Origin: Candidatus Parcubacteria bacterium
GTDB lineage: Bacteria > Patescibacteriota > Minisyncoccia > Phycocordibacterales > SBAW01
Assembly (NCBI GenBank): GCA_014379165.1
Contig: JACMMG010000025.1
Location: 1-17,251, forward strand
DNA: 17,251 bases
Direction of reading: 5' to 3'
The position numbers and the translations under genes were made by a program. The notes under the pieces are model-generated. The model did no database searches, had not been told where the DNA came from, and was given only the letters and a program-made list of their open reading frames with translations. Below, in pieces: positions 4,008-11,022 of this stretch. Position 1 is the stretch's first letter. Each line of letters begins with the position of its first letter.

Positions 4008-4784
4008 ATGATAGGTATATTTGATTCAGGTTCCGGAGGGTTAACCGTGCTTCGCGCGATACGCGAAGTCTTGCCTTCGTGCGACGTTTTATATTTTGGC
4101 GACATACAAAATGCTCCGTATGGTTCTAAATCGTCAGAAGAATTATCTTTGCTCACTACAAAAGCCCTGATATTTTTAAAAGAAAGGGGAGCACAGAGGA
4201 TCGTAAGCGCATGCAATAGCGTCTCTGCATCTCTCGCTCTTTCTTTGTTTGATGTTTTTGATCTCGATTCGACACAGGTCATTGAAATGATCGGACCAAC
4301 CGTGGCTTACTTTAAGGGATTTTCTGGCCGTGTCTTATTGTGCGCGACTCCTGCGACTGTGCGCTCTAATAGTTACCAAAACGCCTTTCGGATGATAGGT
4401 AAAGATATTACAACAATATCTATTTCCGAACTGGCTGGAGCAATTGAGTTCGGGCAATCGGAATCTGATATAGAGGAAATTATTACAAATGCCTTTGAAA
4501 ATGTCGTATGGCAGGAAGGGGACGTACTTGTGCTTGCGTGTACGCATTACCCTCTTGTTCTATCGCTTTTTAGAAAGATCATTCCTCCTTTCGTTTTAAT
4601 TTTCGATCCGGCAGAAGCTGTTGCCGAACGAGTCAAAAAACAATTCTGGCCGCAAGAAGTGCGCGACGGCACTACCCATTTTGTGATAAGCAAAGATTCT
4701 GAGCAATTCAGGACTCTCGTTAGTAAAATTTTCTCCGATATAAACTATGAAATTGAAGTTCTTGCCTTACCGCTTGTACACTAG
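4008..4784 (+). CDS. murI: Glutamate racemase
   Basis: The gene encodes 258 aa, the family's usual length, and converts L-glutamate to D-glutamate for peptidoglycan. Family motifs are in order: FDSGSGG at the N-terminus (usually FDSGxGG), YFGD and APYG near 29-39, ACNSVSA with the first catalytic Cys at 69, and LACTHYPLV with the second catalytic Cys at 178. The usual CNTASA is CNSVSA here. The frame stays open upstream through the tRNA, but the ATG at 4008 is the family start. There is no ribosome-binding site, and no promoter fits in the six bases after the tRNA, so murI is co-transcribed with tRNA-Leu and its mRNA 5' end is probably made by tRNA 3' processing. No clear terminator follows. 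Confidence 0.93.
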   Translation: MIGIFDSGSGGLTVLRAIREVLPSCDVLYFGDIQNAPYGSKSSEELSLLTTKALIFLKERGAQRIVSACNSVSASLALSLFDVFDLDSTQVIEMIGPTVAYFKGFSGRVLLCATPATVRSNSYQNAFRMIGKDITTISISELAGAIEFGQSESDIEEIITNAFENVVWQEGDVLVLACTHYPLVLSLFRKIIPPFVLIFDPAEAVAERVKKQFWPQEVRDGTTHFVISKDSEQFRTLVSKIFSDINYEIEVLALPLVH

Positions 4785-4826
4785 AAATCTTATATCCCTC
4801 ATGTACGCTTCATGCGGAATAGGGGT

Positions 4827-4832
4827 TATACT
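4827..4832 (+). promoter_or_regulatory. -10 box, leaderless promoter
   Basis: TATACT lies six bases before the ATG at 4839, so transcription should begin at the start codon. No convincing -35 is seen. Confidence 0.55.
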
Positions 4833-4838
4833 TAAGGC

Positions 4839-5285
4839 ATGAATAAATATTTACAACACGACGGTTTAGAAAAGTGGAGTTTTATATGGTCAGAAGTACG
4901 ATTACTCGTCGCTGCAGTAGCGCTTTTTCTTGGAGGCGTTCCGCCGCTCCTGTACCTTTTTCCTACAGGCGATACGATCGAGCCAGTAGTACTTGCACTT
5001 AAGATCGCGTGGATAATCTCAGGTCTTGCTTCAGCCTACCTCTTGTATCAATGGGTGGGAAAGAGAAGACTCTTTGGAAAAAAAGATACTTGGGATACGA
5101 CTGCGTTTTTTGTAAGCGTAGTGTCAGGTTTTAACTTGGGTATTACAGGCATCTTTGGTCAGAACATTGGTATGTCATTGGTAAATAACAGTACGGTCTT
5201 CATAGTAGTTGGCCTTATCTATGTTGTGACCGCAGTCTACTTATTTCGACGATGGCAAGCATCTGGCAATAAACTATTTAGTTAA
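4839..5285 (+). CDS. Four-helix integral membrane protein, unknown function
   Basis: The gene encodes 148 aa with four hydrophobic segments at about residues 22-42 (LLVAAVALFLGGVPPLLYLF), 50-72 (VVLALKIAWIISGLASAYLL), 88-108 (FFVSVVSGFNLGITGIFG) and 117-136 (STVFIVVGLIYVVTAVYLF). The loops are short, and positive charge (GKRRLFGKK) lies between helices 2 and 3. It has no signature of a known transporter. It starts leaderless after TATACT. Its 3' end overlaps the 3' end of the convergent SET gene by eight bases, with no terminator between them. Confidence 0.75.
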   Translation: MNKYLQHDGLEKWSFIWSEVRLLVAAVALFLGGVPPLLYLFPTGDTIEPVVLALKIAWIISGLASAYLLYQWVGKRRLFGKKDTWDTTAFFVSVVSGFNLGITGIFGQNIGMSLVNNSTVFIVVGLIYVVTAVYLFRRWQASGNKLFS

Positions 5286-5703
5286 ACGTATCGTTCGTAC
5301 GATCGTGGTAGGTGTTGTAGTCGGAAGTTAATTCTTCTCCCTGCGAGATATCGCGCGCAGCAATAAACGTGTCGCCTTGATCTGGAGTTTCCAGATTAGG
5401 GGTTTTTGAGTGATTCAAAAAATAGGATTTATCTATTGCGTCAATGCCAAATTGCGGGACGAAGTATGCCCCGTTCTCAAGCGGACAAAAATCCCTTATA
5501 AGCTGTTTTACACTCTCCGGTGCACTATGAGCATCAAGCTCTGTCTGAGGGATTTCGATTTTAGCGCTATCGTTATTACAATTTTTAAATGGATTTGTTC
5601 CCTTAGGAATGTCTCGTATTGCAACAACACCAACGCCGTTTTTAGTAACGCCAAGCCGACAATATACTTCGTTTAAAGAATTTAAAAATTCTTTTTTATC
5701 CAT
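5278..5703 (-). CDS. SET-domain protein-lysine methyltransferase
   Basis: The gene encodes 141 aa, essentially one SET domain. The N-terminal motif GVGVVAIRDIPKGT (residues 23-36) matches the GxGxxAxxxIxxG opening. YFLNHSKTPN (94-103) corresponds to the NHxxxPN cofactor-binding motif, and GEELTSDY (122-129) supplies the catalytic Tyr. Such enzymes transfer methyl from S-adenosylmethionine to protein lysines. The substrate is unknown; a ribosomal or surface protein is possible. The zinc-binding post-SET cysteines are absent. It is last in a minus-strand operon and overlaps the upstream gene by eight bases, implying coupled translation. SET proteins are scattered in bacteria and often acquired by transfer. 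Confidence 0.85.
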   Translation of the reverse strand: MDKKEFLNSLNEVYCRLGVTKNGVGVVAIRDIPKGTNPFKNCNNDSAKIEIPQTELDAHSAPESVKQLIRDFCPLENGAYFVPQFGIDAIDKSYFLNHSKTPNLETPDQGDTFIAARDISQGEELTSDYNTYHDRTNDTFN

Positions 5704-6448
5704 AAAGTATTTTATTTTTCTTCCACTCGTCCATTACGCTTGCAACCCGCTCGCTGTCCGAGCGCTCACGCTCTTTAAGGAGTTTTATATCCGCATTCCA
5801 CGCAGCTCCGTCCCACCATTCCAGTGGGTCAAAATTAGTTTTATAGAGTGCCTTCTCTCCGTACACAGTACCGAGGTAGTAGTATTTTTCTCCTCTTTCT
5901 TTGGCATCGCGAACGCAGTCTTGCATGAGCCAGAGTCCGAGAGACTGACGTGCAAGCGACAGGTCATAAAAAGAGAACCAATAGTGCCCCATAGTGTTGT
6001 CCGCCACCTCTAGCACATACGCAACGGGTTTGTCGTCACTATGATATATCATAGTGTTTGAAATCAGTCCGCCTTTCAGAATATGTTCCAATCGCTCGCG
6101 CGGCATGGCACTGCTGCCATGCTTTTGGGCAAAGTAGGCGAGGCAAAACATTAAAAACTCCTCCGTGACTCTAAATTCATCAAAAGGCACTCGCTCTTTC
6201 CTAAACGCGCCGTCAAATTTTTTTGCAATGCGACGGTTTTCGCTTGTCATTTCAAAATACGGCAATACTACGCGCGCACTGCGCGCCATGTAAAAAATGT
6301 TTTTGGAATCCTTGGAGCCAGAGTAGGGTAGAAAGCCGCTTCCATATATGGAAGTGAGAGAATCGCCAGGTTCTTTTTGCGCATACTGAGCGTATGCGAA
6401 TGTGTAGGTCTTGTAATCGTGTGCAACCTCGCTTGAAAATAGCTTCAT
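5696..6448 (-). CDS. GNAT-fold aminoacyl-tRNA-protein transferase-like protein
   Basis: The gene encodes 250 aa. The second half has the look of the C-terminal (GNAT-like) domain of arginyl/leucyl-tRNA-protein transferases: a strand with VAYVLEVAD, HYWFSFYDLSLARQSLGLWLM, then YYYLGTVYGEKALYKTNFDPLEWWDG, close in pattern to the Y-K-F-P segment of that family. The cysteine-rich N-terminal zinc module of bacterial Bpt/ATE enzymes is not seen; an IYGSGFLPYSG segment stands in its place. The expected role is adding an amino acid to protein N-termini, but a related GNAT acyltransferase is possible. It starts four bases after the ligase stop and overlaps the SET gene, so all three are translated as one operon. 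Confidence 0.55.
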   Translation of the reverse strand: MKLFSSEVAHDYKTYTFAYAQYAQKEPGDSLTSIYGSGFLPYSGSKDSKNIFYMARSARVVLPYFEMTSENRRIAKKFDGAFRKERVPFDEFRVTEEFLMFCLAYFAQKHGSSAMPRERLEHILKGGLISNTMIYHSDDKPVAYVLEVADNTMGHYWFSFYDLSLARQSLGLWLMQDCVRDAKERGEKYYYLGTVYGEKALYKTNFDPLEWWDGAAWNADIKLLKERERSDSERVASVMDEWKKNKILYG

Positions 6449-6452
6449 AATG

Positions 6453-8000
6453 TCAAGATGTCATCTTAGGAAATTTTGCTTCTGTATGTGCAATTATTGG
6501 CTCCATGAGGCCACCTAAGTGGCCTGAGGTAAGGATAAGCACTACGTCGTCTTGTGTAAGCGAAATATCTGGGCTTAAAAGTTTTTCAACATCGAAGCCG
6601 GCTTTTTTCGTACGCTCTATAATTTCTTCTTGAGTTAGTTGCTCGTGTGTTGCGGCTCCCTGTGCGGCGGGCTCATAGATATAAATTTTTGAAGCACCTT
6701 CAAACACTGTGTCGTACCAGGACAAACTTGCTCGATTGCGCCATGAGAACGTGTGCGGCTCAAAAATGATAAGGAGCCTACGTTTCGGGAAATGCAGCCT
6801 CATTGCTTCAATCGCACTACGTGCTTTTTCGTAGGAAGAGCCGAAGCCTTCGTAGATCGGGATACTTGTTTTTTCTGACTTCTTGTCGAGCCTCCGACGA
6901 ATGCCTTTGAAACTTTTAACCGCTTCTGCAAATTGTTCCGGTGTTACAAGGTTGTGCGAAAAAAGAAACGCCGCAACACCGACGATGTTTTCCACGTTGT
7001 GTTCGCCTAGCTGGGAAGTTTCAACATCAGCTACGACTGTTTCAGTGTTTTGCCCCGACGCTTCGGTCGGGGTCCCGACTTTACGTCGGGACAAAATGTC
7101 GAATCGAGTTTTTTCTCCCCACACAATATGCGCCGCGTGGAATTCTCCTTCGGTTACTCCGTAGGTAATACTAGGTCGAGATAGAGAAGCAATGAACTCT
7201 TTACTTAAACTTCCTGCGGTTGAAATGGTGATAGTGCCCTCTGGTGGAAGTATATTGATTAACTCAGAAAATGGTTTTAGGTAATCGGTTGTAGTAGGGA
7301 AGACATTAAAATGGTCGTGTGCAAGTGGCGTAATAAGCAAATGCGATGGATGATAGTGCAGGAATTTTGCACGCGCGTCAGTATTGCTTGAAGGATATTC
7401 GTCGCCCTCAAGTACAAAAAGTTTTCCGTCTCCCAGTTTCGCACTTGTTGAAGGCGAATAGGGGATTGCGCCGATAAAAAATGACGGGTCAAGCCCTGCT
7501 TCAACTAAACAATGCGAGAGAAGTGCGGCGGTGCTCGATTTACCGTAACTCCCGGCGACGATGATTGTTTCTTTATTTTCTGACAATATTCCGAGTACTT
7601 CGGGATACGAGAGAATAGTTTTGCCAGAAGCGAGTGCGGCGGCAACCTCCTCGTTTGTCTCTGGTACCAGCTTCGCGTTCTTGCCGATGACAATCAGGTC
7701 GGCATCTGCAGGAATATTTTCTGCTTTGTACGGTGTGCGGTAGGGAAGACCTTCTTGCACAAGGAAGTCGGAAACGGGTGGGTACACCTCTTCATCTGAG
7801 CCAGTCACTTCTATACCAGAGTCTTTAAGCAGTTTTGCAGTAGGAGACATGCCGACCCCACCAATGCCTATAAAGTGGACTTTTTGTGCATTACGTAAGG
7901 TTGCCATTGCTTGTATGAAACCATCGTAGCATTTCTCTTGTTGAAAGAAACGAAGCGACCGCAGGGAACCCCTGCGGTCGCGCCCATTCCGGTGGTCCAT
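6453..8000 (-). CDS. mpl: Mpl/MurC-type UDP-N-acetylmuramate peptide ligase
   Basis: The gene encodes 515 aa from the ATG at 8000, or 484 aa from the ATG at 7907, where family similarity starts (KVHFIGIGGVGMS). The Mur ligase order is clear: N-terminal nucleotide-sugar domain, P-loop VAGSYGKSST (about 148-157, unusual for the common GTHGKTT), a central EGDEYPSSNTDARAKFLHYHP typical of Mpl, HDHFNVFPT, GIRRRLDKK, and a C-terminal domain with FEPHTFSWRN. Mpl rejoins recycled tripeptide to UDP-MurNAc; MurC adds L-Ala. The EADEYD-like segment favours Mpl, but this copy is divergent. Two palindromic hairpins are inserted in frame (7053-7092). A -10-like TATAAA lies eight bases before 8000; a perfect hairpin lies between the two possible starts. 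Confidence 0.8.
   Translation of the reverse strand: MDHRNGRDRRGSLRSLRFFQQEKCYDGFIQAMATLRNAQKVHFIGIGGVGMSPTAKLLKDSGIEVTGSDEEVYPPVSDFLVQEGLPYRTPYKAENIPADADLIVIGKNAKLVPETNEEVAAALASGKTILSYPEVLGILSENKETIIVAGSYGKSSTAALLSHCLVEAGLDPSFFIGAIPYSPSTSAKLGDGKLFVLEGDEYPSSNTDARAKFLHYHPSHLLITPLAHDHFNVFPTTTDYLKPFSELINILPPEGTITISTAGSLSKEFIASLSRPSITYGVTEGEFHAAHIVWGEKTRFDILSRRKVGTPTEASGQNTETVVADVETSQLGEHNVENIVGVAAFLFSHNLVTPEQFAEAVKSFKGIRRRLDKKSEKTSIPIYEGFGSSYEKARSAIEAMRLHFPKRRLLIIFEPHTFSWRNRASLSWYDTVFEGASKIYIYEPAAQGAATHEQLTQEEIIERTKKAGFDVEKLLSPDISLTQDDVVLILTSGHLGGLMEPIIAHTEAKFPKMTS
7053..7092 (-). repeat. Two adjacent palindromic elements inside the ligase gene
   Basis: CCCCGAC/GTCGGGG (7053-7059/7066-7072, loop GCTTCG) is followed directly by GTCCCGAC/GTCGGGAC (7072-7079/7085-7092, loop TTTAC). 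They share the CCGAC core and together encode about 14 extra residues (around RRKVGTPTEASGQ) in a surface-loop-like stretch without breaking the frame. They resemble the in-frame palindromic elements known from some small genomes. Confidence 0.65.
7955..7981 (-). repeat. Perfect 12-bp hairpin at the 5' end of the ligase gene
   Basis: GCGACCGCAGGG (7955-7966) pairs with CCCTGCGGTCGC (7970-7981) around a 3-base loop. On the minus strand it is followed by a pyrimidine-rich run (TTCGTTTCTTTC), so it could act as an imperfect terminator or as an mRNA structure, or be another palindromic element. It lies between the two candidate start codons. Confidence 0.6.
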
Positions 8001-8003
8001 AAC

Positions 8004-8032
8004 TTGACTTTATAGCTCAAAAGTGATATAAT
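8004..8032 (+). promoter_or_regulatory. Promoter of rsmI (leaderless)
   Basis: -35 TTGACT (8004-8009), 17-base spacer, consensus -10 TATAAT (8027-8032), seven bases before the rsmI ATG. It is the clearest promoter in the window. Its -35 overlaps the divergent -10 of the ligase operon. Confidence 0.85.
8009..8014 (-). promoter_or_regulatory. -10 box of the ligase operon
   Basis: On the minus strand TATAAA lies eight bases before the ATG at 8000. It overlaps the -35 of the rsmI promoter on the other strand, so the two promoters should compete. No strong -35 is seen. Confidence 0.5.
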
Positions 8033-8039
8033 AGAAGAA

Positions 8040-8687
8040 ATGGCCAAACTCTCTGTCGTTGCAACACCAATTGGTAACCTCGAAGATATTACGTTGCGCG
8101 CATTGCGTATTCTTAAAGAAGCGGACGTTGTTGCATGTGAAGATACGCGCGATACCCGCAAATTGCTTTCGCATTTCGACATACATACGCCAACAATGAC
8201 TCTTTCGCATGTGCCGCGGCTTCTTGCGGAAGGTAAGCACGTTGCGCTTGTGTCGGATGCGGGCACTCCTGGGGTTTCTGACCCGGGGCTTGAGATCGTT
8301 GCGCATGCGCGAGACGCAGGTGCAAAAATCGAAACCATTCCTGGTGCCTCGGCACTTGCTGCGGCTATAGCTATAGCGGGCCTTAAGGCTTCATCTTTCA
8401 CATTCTATGGTTTTTTGCCGGTTAAAAAGGGGAGAGAGACGCTTTTTAAAGAAATAGGCGCTACCAAGCGTGCAAGCATCTTTTATGAGTCTCCTCACCG
8501 TATTATGAAAGCTCTAACTTCTTTGGCGGCGAGCCTGGCTGCCGGCAGGCGAGTAGGCATCTTCAGAGAGTTAACCAAGATTTATGAAGAAGCACTCATT
8601 GGCACGCCAGGGGAGTTGCTTGCCATTTTGACCAATGATCCCCAAAAGATCCGTGGAGAGTTTGTGGTAATTGTTGAATCTCTTTAA
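8040..8687 (+). CDS. rsmI: 16S rRNA (cytidine-1402-2'-O)-methyltransferase RsmI
   Basis: The gene encodes 215 aa. RsmI 2'-O-methylates C1402 in the decoding centre of 16S rRNA using S-adenosylmethionine. The family motifs are complete: VATPIGNLEDIT (7-18), ACEDTR (33-38), SDAGTPGVSDPG (about 76-87), PGASA (about 101-105) and FYESPHR (about 149-155). At 215 aa it lacks most of the C-terminal domain of enzymes of about 280 aa, in line with reduced proteins in CPR genomes. It starts seven bases after a consensus TATAAT, with no ribosome-binding site. The target region is present in the 16S at 521-531. Confidence 0.95.
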   Translation: MAKLSVVATPIGNLEDITLRALRILKEADVVACEDTRDTRKLLSHFDIHTPTMTLSHVPRLLAEGKHVALVSDAGTPGVSDPGLEIVAHARDAGAKIETIPGASALAAAIAIAGLKASSFTFYGFLPVKKGRETLFKEIGATKRASIFYESPHRIMKALTSLAASLAAGRRVGIFRELTKIYEEALIGTPGELLAILTNDPQKIRGEFVVIVESL

Positions 8688-8723
8688 ACTTCAGAAAACT
8701 TTTGTTCTCTTGCGGAGCCGGGT

Positions 8724-8729
8724 TATAAT
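8724..8729 (+). promoter_or_regulatory. -10 box, leaderless promoter
   Basis: Consensus TATAAT six bases before the ATG at 8736. A partial -35 (TTGTTC, 8702-8707) lies 16 bases upstream. Confidence 0.65.
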
Positions 8730-8735
8730 CTAGTC

Positions 8736-8999
8736 ATGTCGAAAGATATGACTATCATCGTACTCGGACTGTGGATAACTATTTTGCCGTATTTGGGCAT
8801 CCCTAATTCCTGGCGTACGCTTTTGTTTGTACTGAGCGGCTTGGCAATCGCAATGCTTGGCCTCTTTATGCGTTCAGAATCGCTTCGTCGAGGTTCTCGG
8901 CGTGCCGCGCATCATCCTTTTGTAGAAAACAGCGCTCCTGCTGACAGTAACATCGACTCCACTTATGAGCGCAAAGAAGGCATCTCCTCACTCAATTAA
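8736..8999 (+). CDS. Small two-helix membrane protein
   Basis: The gene encodes 87 aa with two hydrophobic segments, residues 5-22 (MTIIVLGLWITILPYLGI) and 26-46 (WRTLLFVLSGLAIAMLGLFM), then a basic stretch (RRGSRRAAHH) and a polar tail. Both ends are probably cytoplasmic. It starts leaderless six bases after TATAAT. Its last 35 bases overlap the start of the next gene in another frame, so the two are translated together and likely act together. No family is recognised. Confidence 0.7.
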   Translation: MSKDMTIIVLGLWITILPYLGIPNSWRTLLFVLSGLAIAMLGLFMRSESLRRGSRRAAHHPFVENSAPADSNIDSTYERKEGISSLN

Positions 9000-10089
9000 A
9001 CATACGCTCATGATTATAAGCACGGCCGTCTTAATGACGGGCGCAAGTTTTTTCTTTGCATACGGAGGACTCCCCGACCTTCTTTCGGTCACGTATTCGC
9101 AAATTGCAAGTTCGACACAAAAAAATTCTGGACCGGCTTCCCCACCCCCGCTTGACCGGCTTGCGTACGACACTAAGCTTCTTTGGCTTGCGCACGTGGC
9201 AACTTCGAGCCCTGGGTACAGTGCGTTCCTGCAACCTAACGCAAGTTCATCCGCTTCCAATACGCCGAAGCTGTGGCCTGTGCGCGCCGCATATCCGCGT
9301 GATAGCCGGGCGCTTTTACCGTTTAACCGCATCATTGCCTACTATGGAAATTTTTATTCAAGAGGTATGGGAGTCTTAGGCCAGTATGATCCGCCGGAGA
9401 TGCTTTCTCGACTAAAAGATGCTGTAGCACAGTGGAAAGCTGCCGACCCGGAGACTCCTGTTATCCCGGCTATTCATTACATCGCTATTGTTGCGCAAGG
9501 AAGCGCTGGCAAAGACGGCAAGTATCGCACGCGTATGCCAGATAGCGAAATAGATAAAGCGCTTACGCTCGCAAAAGAGATCGACGGCATCGTGTTTCTT
9601 GACCTGCAGGTGGGGTTAAGCGACCTCCCTTCTGAAGTGCCTGTGTATGAGGAGTATCTTAAACTTCCGAATGTTCACTTAGGTCTCGACCCAGAGTTTG
9701 CAATGCATAATGGTACACCGCCCGGCAGAGTGATTGGTACCTTTGATGCTTCTGATATCAACTACGCCGCGCAATATCTTGCCAACCTGGTGCGCACCTA
9801 CGACCTGCCGCCGAAAATTTTGGTCATACATCGCTTCACCGGAAACATGCTCACCAACTACAAAAAGATAGAACCACTTCCCGAAGTGCAGGTTGTTATT
9901 GACATGGACGGTTGGGGCGGAGGTGCGAAGAAAAAAGGGACCTACAACCAAGTCGTTTATCCTGAACCCGTGCAGTTTGCTGGCTTCAAGCTTTTTTATA
10001 AGAATGACACCCTTGCCTCGACAACACTCCTTACGCCCCGGGAGGTTCTTGAGCTCACTCCTGCGCCCGTATATATCCAATATCAGTAA
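8965..10089 (+). CDS. Membrane-anchored extracytoplasmic protein, uncharacterised TIM-barrel-like family
   Basis: The gene encodes 374 aa. One N-terminal hydrophobic segment (about 13-35, TLMIISTAVLMTGASFFFAYG) acts as anchor or signal, followed by a Ser/Pro-rich linker to about residue 110. The globular part begins NRIIAYYGNFYSRGMGVLG and continues with VIPAIHYIAIVAQG, IDGIVFLDLQVG, HLGLDPEFAM and VQVVIDMDGWGG: strands ending in acidic residues, as in glycosidase-like barrels. I recall similar proteins in Actinobacteria and Chloroflexi without assigned function. A cell-wall or polysaccharide role is only a guess. No promoter of its own is seen; it depends on the upstream small membrane protein gene. 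Confidence 0.7.
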   Translation: MSAKKASPHSIKHTLMIISTAVLMTGASFFFAYGGLPDLLSVTYSQIASSTQKNSGPASPPPLDRLAYDTKLLWLAHVATSSPGYSAFLQPNASSSASNTPKLWPVRAAYPRDSRALLPFNRIIAYYGNFYSRGMGVLGQYDPPEMLSRLKDAVAQWKAADPETPVIPAIHYIAIVAQGSAGKDGKYRTRMPDSEIDKALTLAKEIDGIVFLDLQVGLSDLPSEVPVYEEYLKLPNVHLGLDPEFAMHNGTPPGRVIGTFDASDINYAAQYLANLVRTYDLPPKILVIHRFTGNMLTNYKKIEPLPEVQVVIDMDGWGGGAKKKGTYNQVVYPEPVQFAGFKLFYKNDTLASTTLLTPREVLELTPAPVYIQYQ

Positions 10090-10095
10090 AAATAA

Positions 10096-10124
10096 TTGAC
10101 AGAGTGTCCTGCTTACTGTAAAAA
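10096..10124 (+). promoter_or_regulatory. Promoter of the 252-aa membrane protein gene
   Basis: Consensus -35 TTGACA (10096-10101), 17-base spacer, TAAAAA (10119-10124) preceded by TG. It gives a 5' leader of about 50 bases, unlike the leaderless promoters elsewhere here. Confidence 0.65.
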
Positions 10125-10180
10125 TGTCGCTAGATTGAAGAGCAGGCCGCTCCTGGCCGTCTCACTTGTAGGGGAATGAA

Positions 10181-10939
10181 ATGCGCAAACTGATGCGTGT
10201 TGTTGCGGTGGCGGCAGCTTTGCTGGTACCTACCATCGTATATGCGGAAACGATCACGGTAAATGTCGCCGACTTGCCATTCGACGTCGCGAAGCAGCTC
10301 TTGCTCAACGACACGACGATCGGTGTCGATCTCAGCGTTCTCACCGACGACGCGATCAAGGCACTTCTCGCCGAGAAGACGAGCTTCACCATCGACGATT
10401 CAGCACTGCCCGCCACTTTGCGAACCACGCTCCAAGCCCAGAAGAAGATCCAAGAAGTCACAGACACTCTTCAGGTCGGACGTGATTGGGCCGATATGGG
10501 ACGGGCAATCGGCATCGCTACCCGCGAGGGTCTCTCGGCAGTAACTGAGGAGACGGCGAAATTTGCCGAGACAACGCCGGGTAAGTTTACGATGCTGATG
10601 ATCGCGTGGAAGGTCATGGGCACGGACTTCACAAGCTTCTTGTTGAGTTTCGTGGTGGGCATCCCGACGCTCATCGCCTGGTTCTTCGTCTTCTGGTGGT
10701 GGTTGAGGCGTGTTTATGGGACTCGCCAAATCAGGGTCGTCGACACAGAAGGCAAGGTGACATACCAGGTCGTACCGCCACTTTCTGTGCAGTGGGTGGG
10801 AGCACAATCTGTTCGATATGGAGAAGGCAGTAAGGTCCGGGACTCCAGTCCTACTTCGGACTTTGCAATCCTCTCCGCATTTCAGTTCGTCGGCTTCGTA
10901 GTGGTGATGTTTGTCATCCTATTCTTCGTCATCTTCTGA
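10181..10939 (+). CDS. Exported membrane protein, unknown family
   Basis: The gene encodes 252 aa. It has a classical signal peptide (MRKLMRVVAVAAALLVPTIVYA, cleavage after residue 22), then a polar helical domain to about 145 with many Thr and Asp. A transmembrane helix spans about 150-173 (FLLSFVVGIPTLIAWFFVFWWW) with positive RR after it, then a 55-residue segment, and a C-terminal helix (232-252) ends the protein. The ribosome-binding site GGGGAA (10171-10176) precedes the ATG. Codons strongly prefer C endings (GTC, ATC, GAC, CTC, TTC), in contrast to the genes on either side. It has its own promoter and terminator. The function is unknown; codon bias and the strong signals suggest high expression or foreign origin. 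Confidence 0.75.
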   Translation: MRKLMRVVAVAAALLVPTIVYAETITVNVADLPFDVAKQLLLNDTTIGVDLSVLTDDAIKALLAEKTSFTIDDSALPATLRTTLQAQKKIQEVTDTLQVGRDWADMGRAIGIATREGLSAVTEETAKFAETTPGKFTMLMIAWKVMGTDFTSFLLSFVVGIPTLIAWFFVFWWWLRRVYGTRQIRVVDTEGKVTYQVVPPLSVQWVGAQSVRYGEGSKVRDSSPTSDFAILSAFQFVGFVVVMFVILFFVIF

Positions 10940-10960
10940 AGCCTTCATCGACTACTCCTA

Positions 10961-10992
10961 GGGGCGCCTGCAATATGGCGCCTTCTTTCTTT
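10961..10992 (+). terminator. Intrinsic terminator after the 252-aa gene
   Basis: GGGGCGCC (10961-10968) pairs with GGCGCCTT (10977-10984) through six GC pairs plus two G-U pairs, followed by CTTTCTTTTCC. Confidence 0.75.
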
Positions 10993-11013
10993 TCCTTAAC
11001 TGGACAAATCAAG

Positions 11014-11019
11014 TAAAAT
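11014..11019 (+). promoter_or_regulatory. -10-like box at the transpeptidase start
   Basis: TAAAAT lies three bases before the ATG at 11023 and six before the in-frame GTG at 11026. By the spacing seen at other genes here, a leaderless transcript might begin at the GTG. Confidence 0.35.
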
Positions 11020-11022
11020 CAA

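Noticed and set aside
4801..4826. Terminator after murI
   Set aside because: CATG/CATG and CCCT/AGGG can pair weakly around 4796-4825, but there is no T-tract, and the stretch is better explained as promoter DNA of the next gene.
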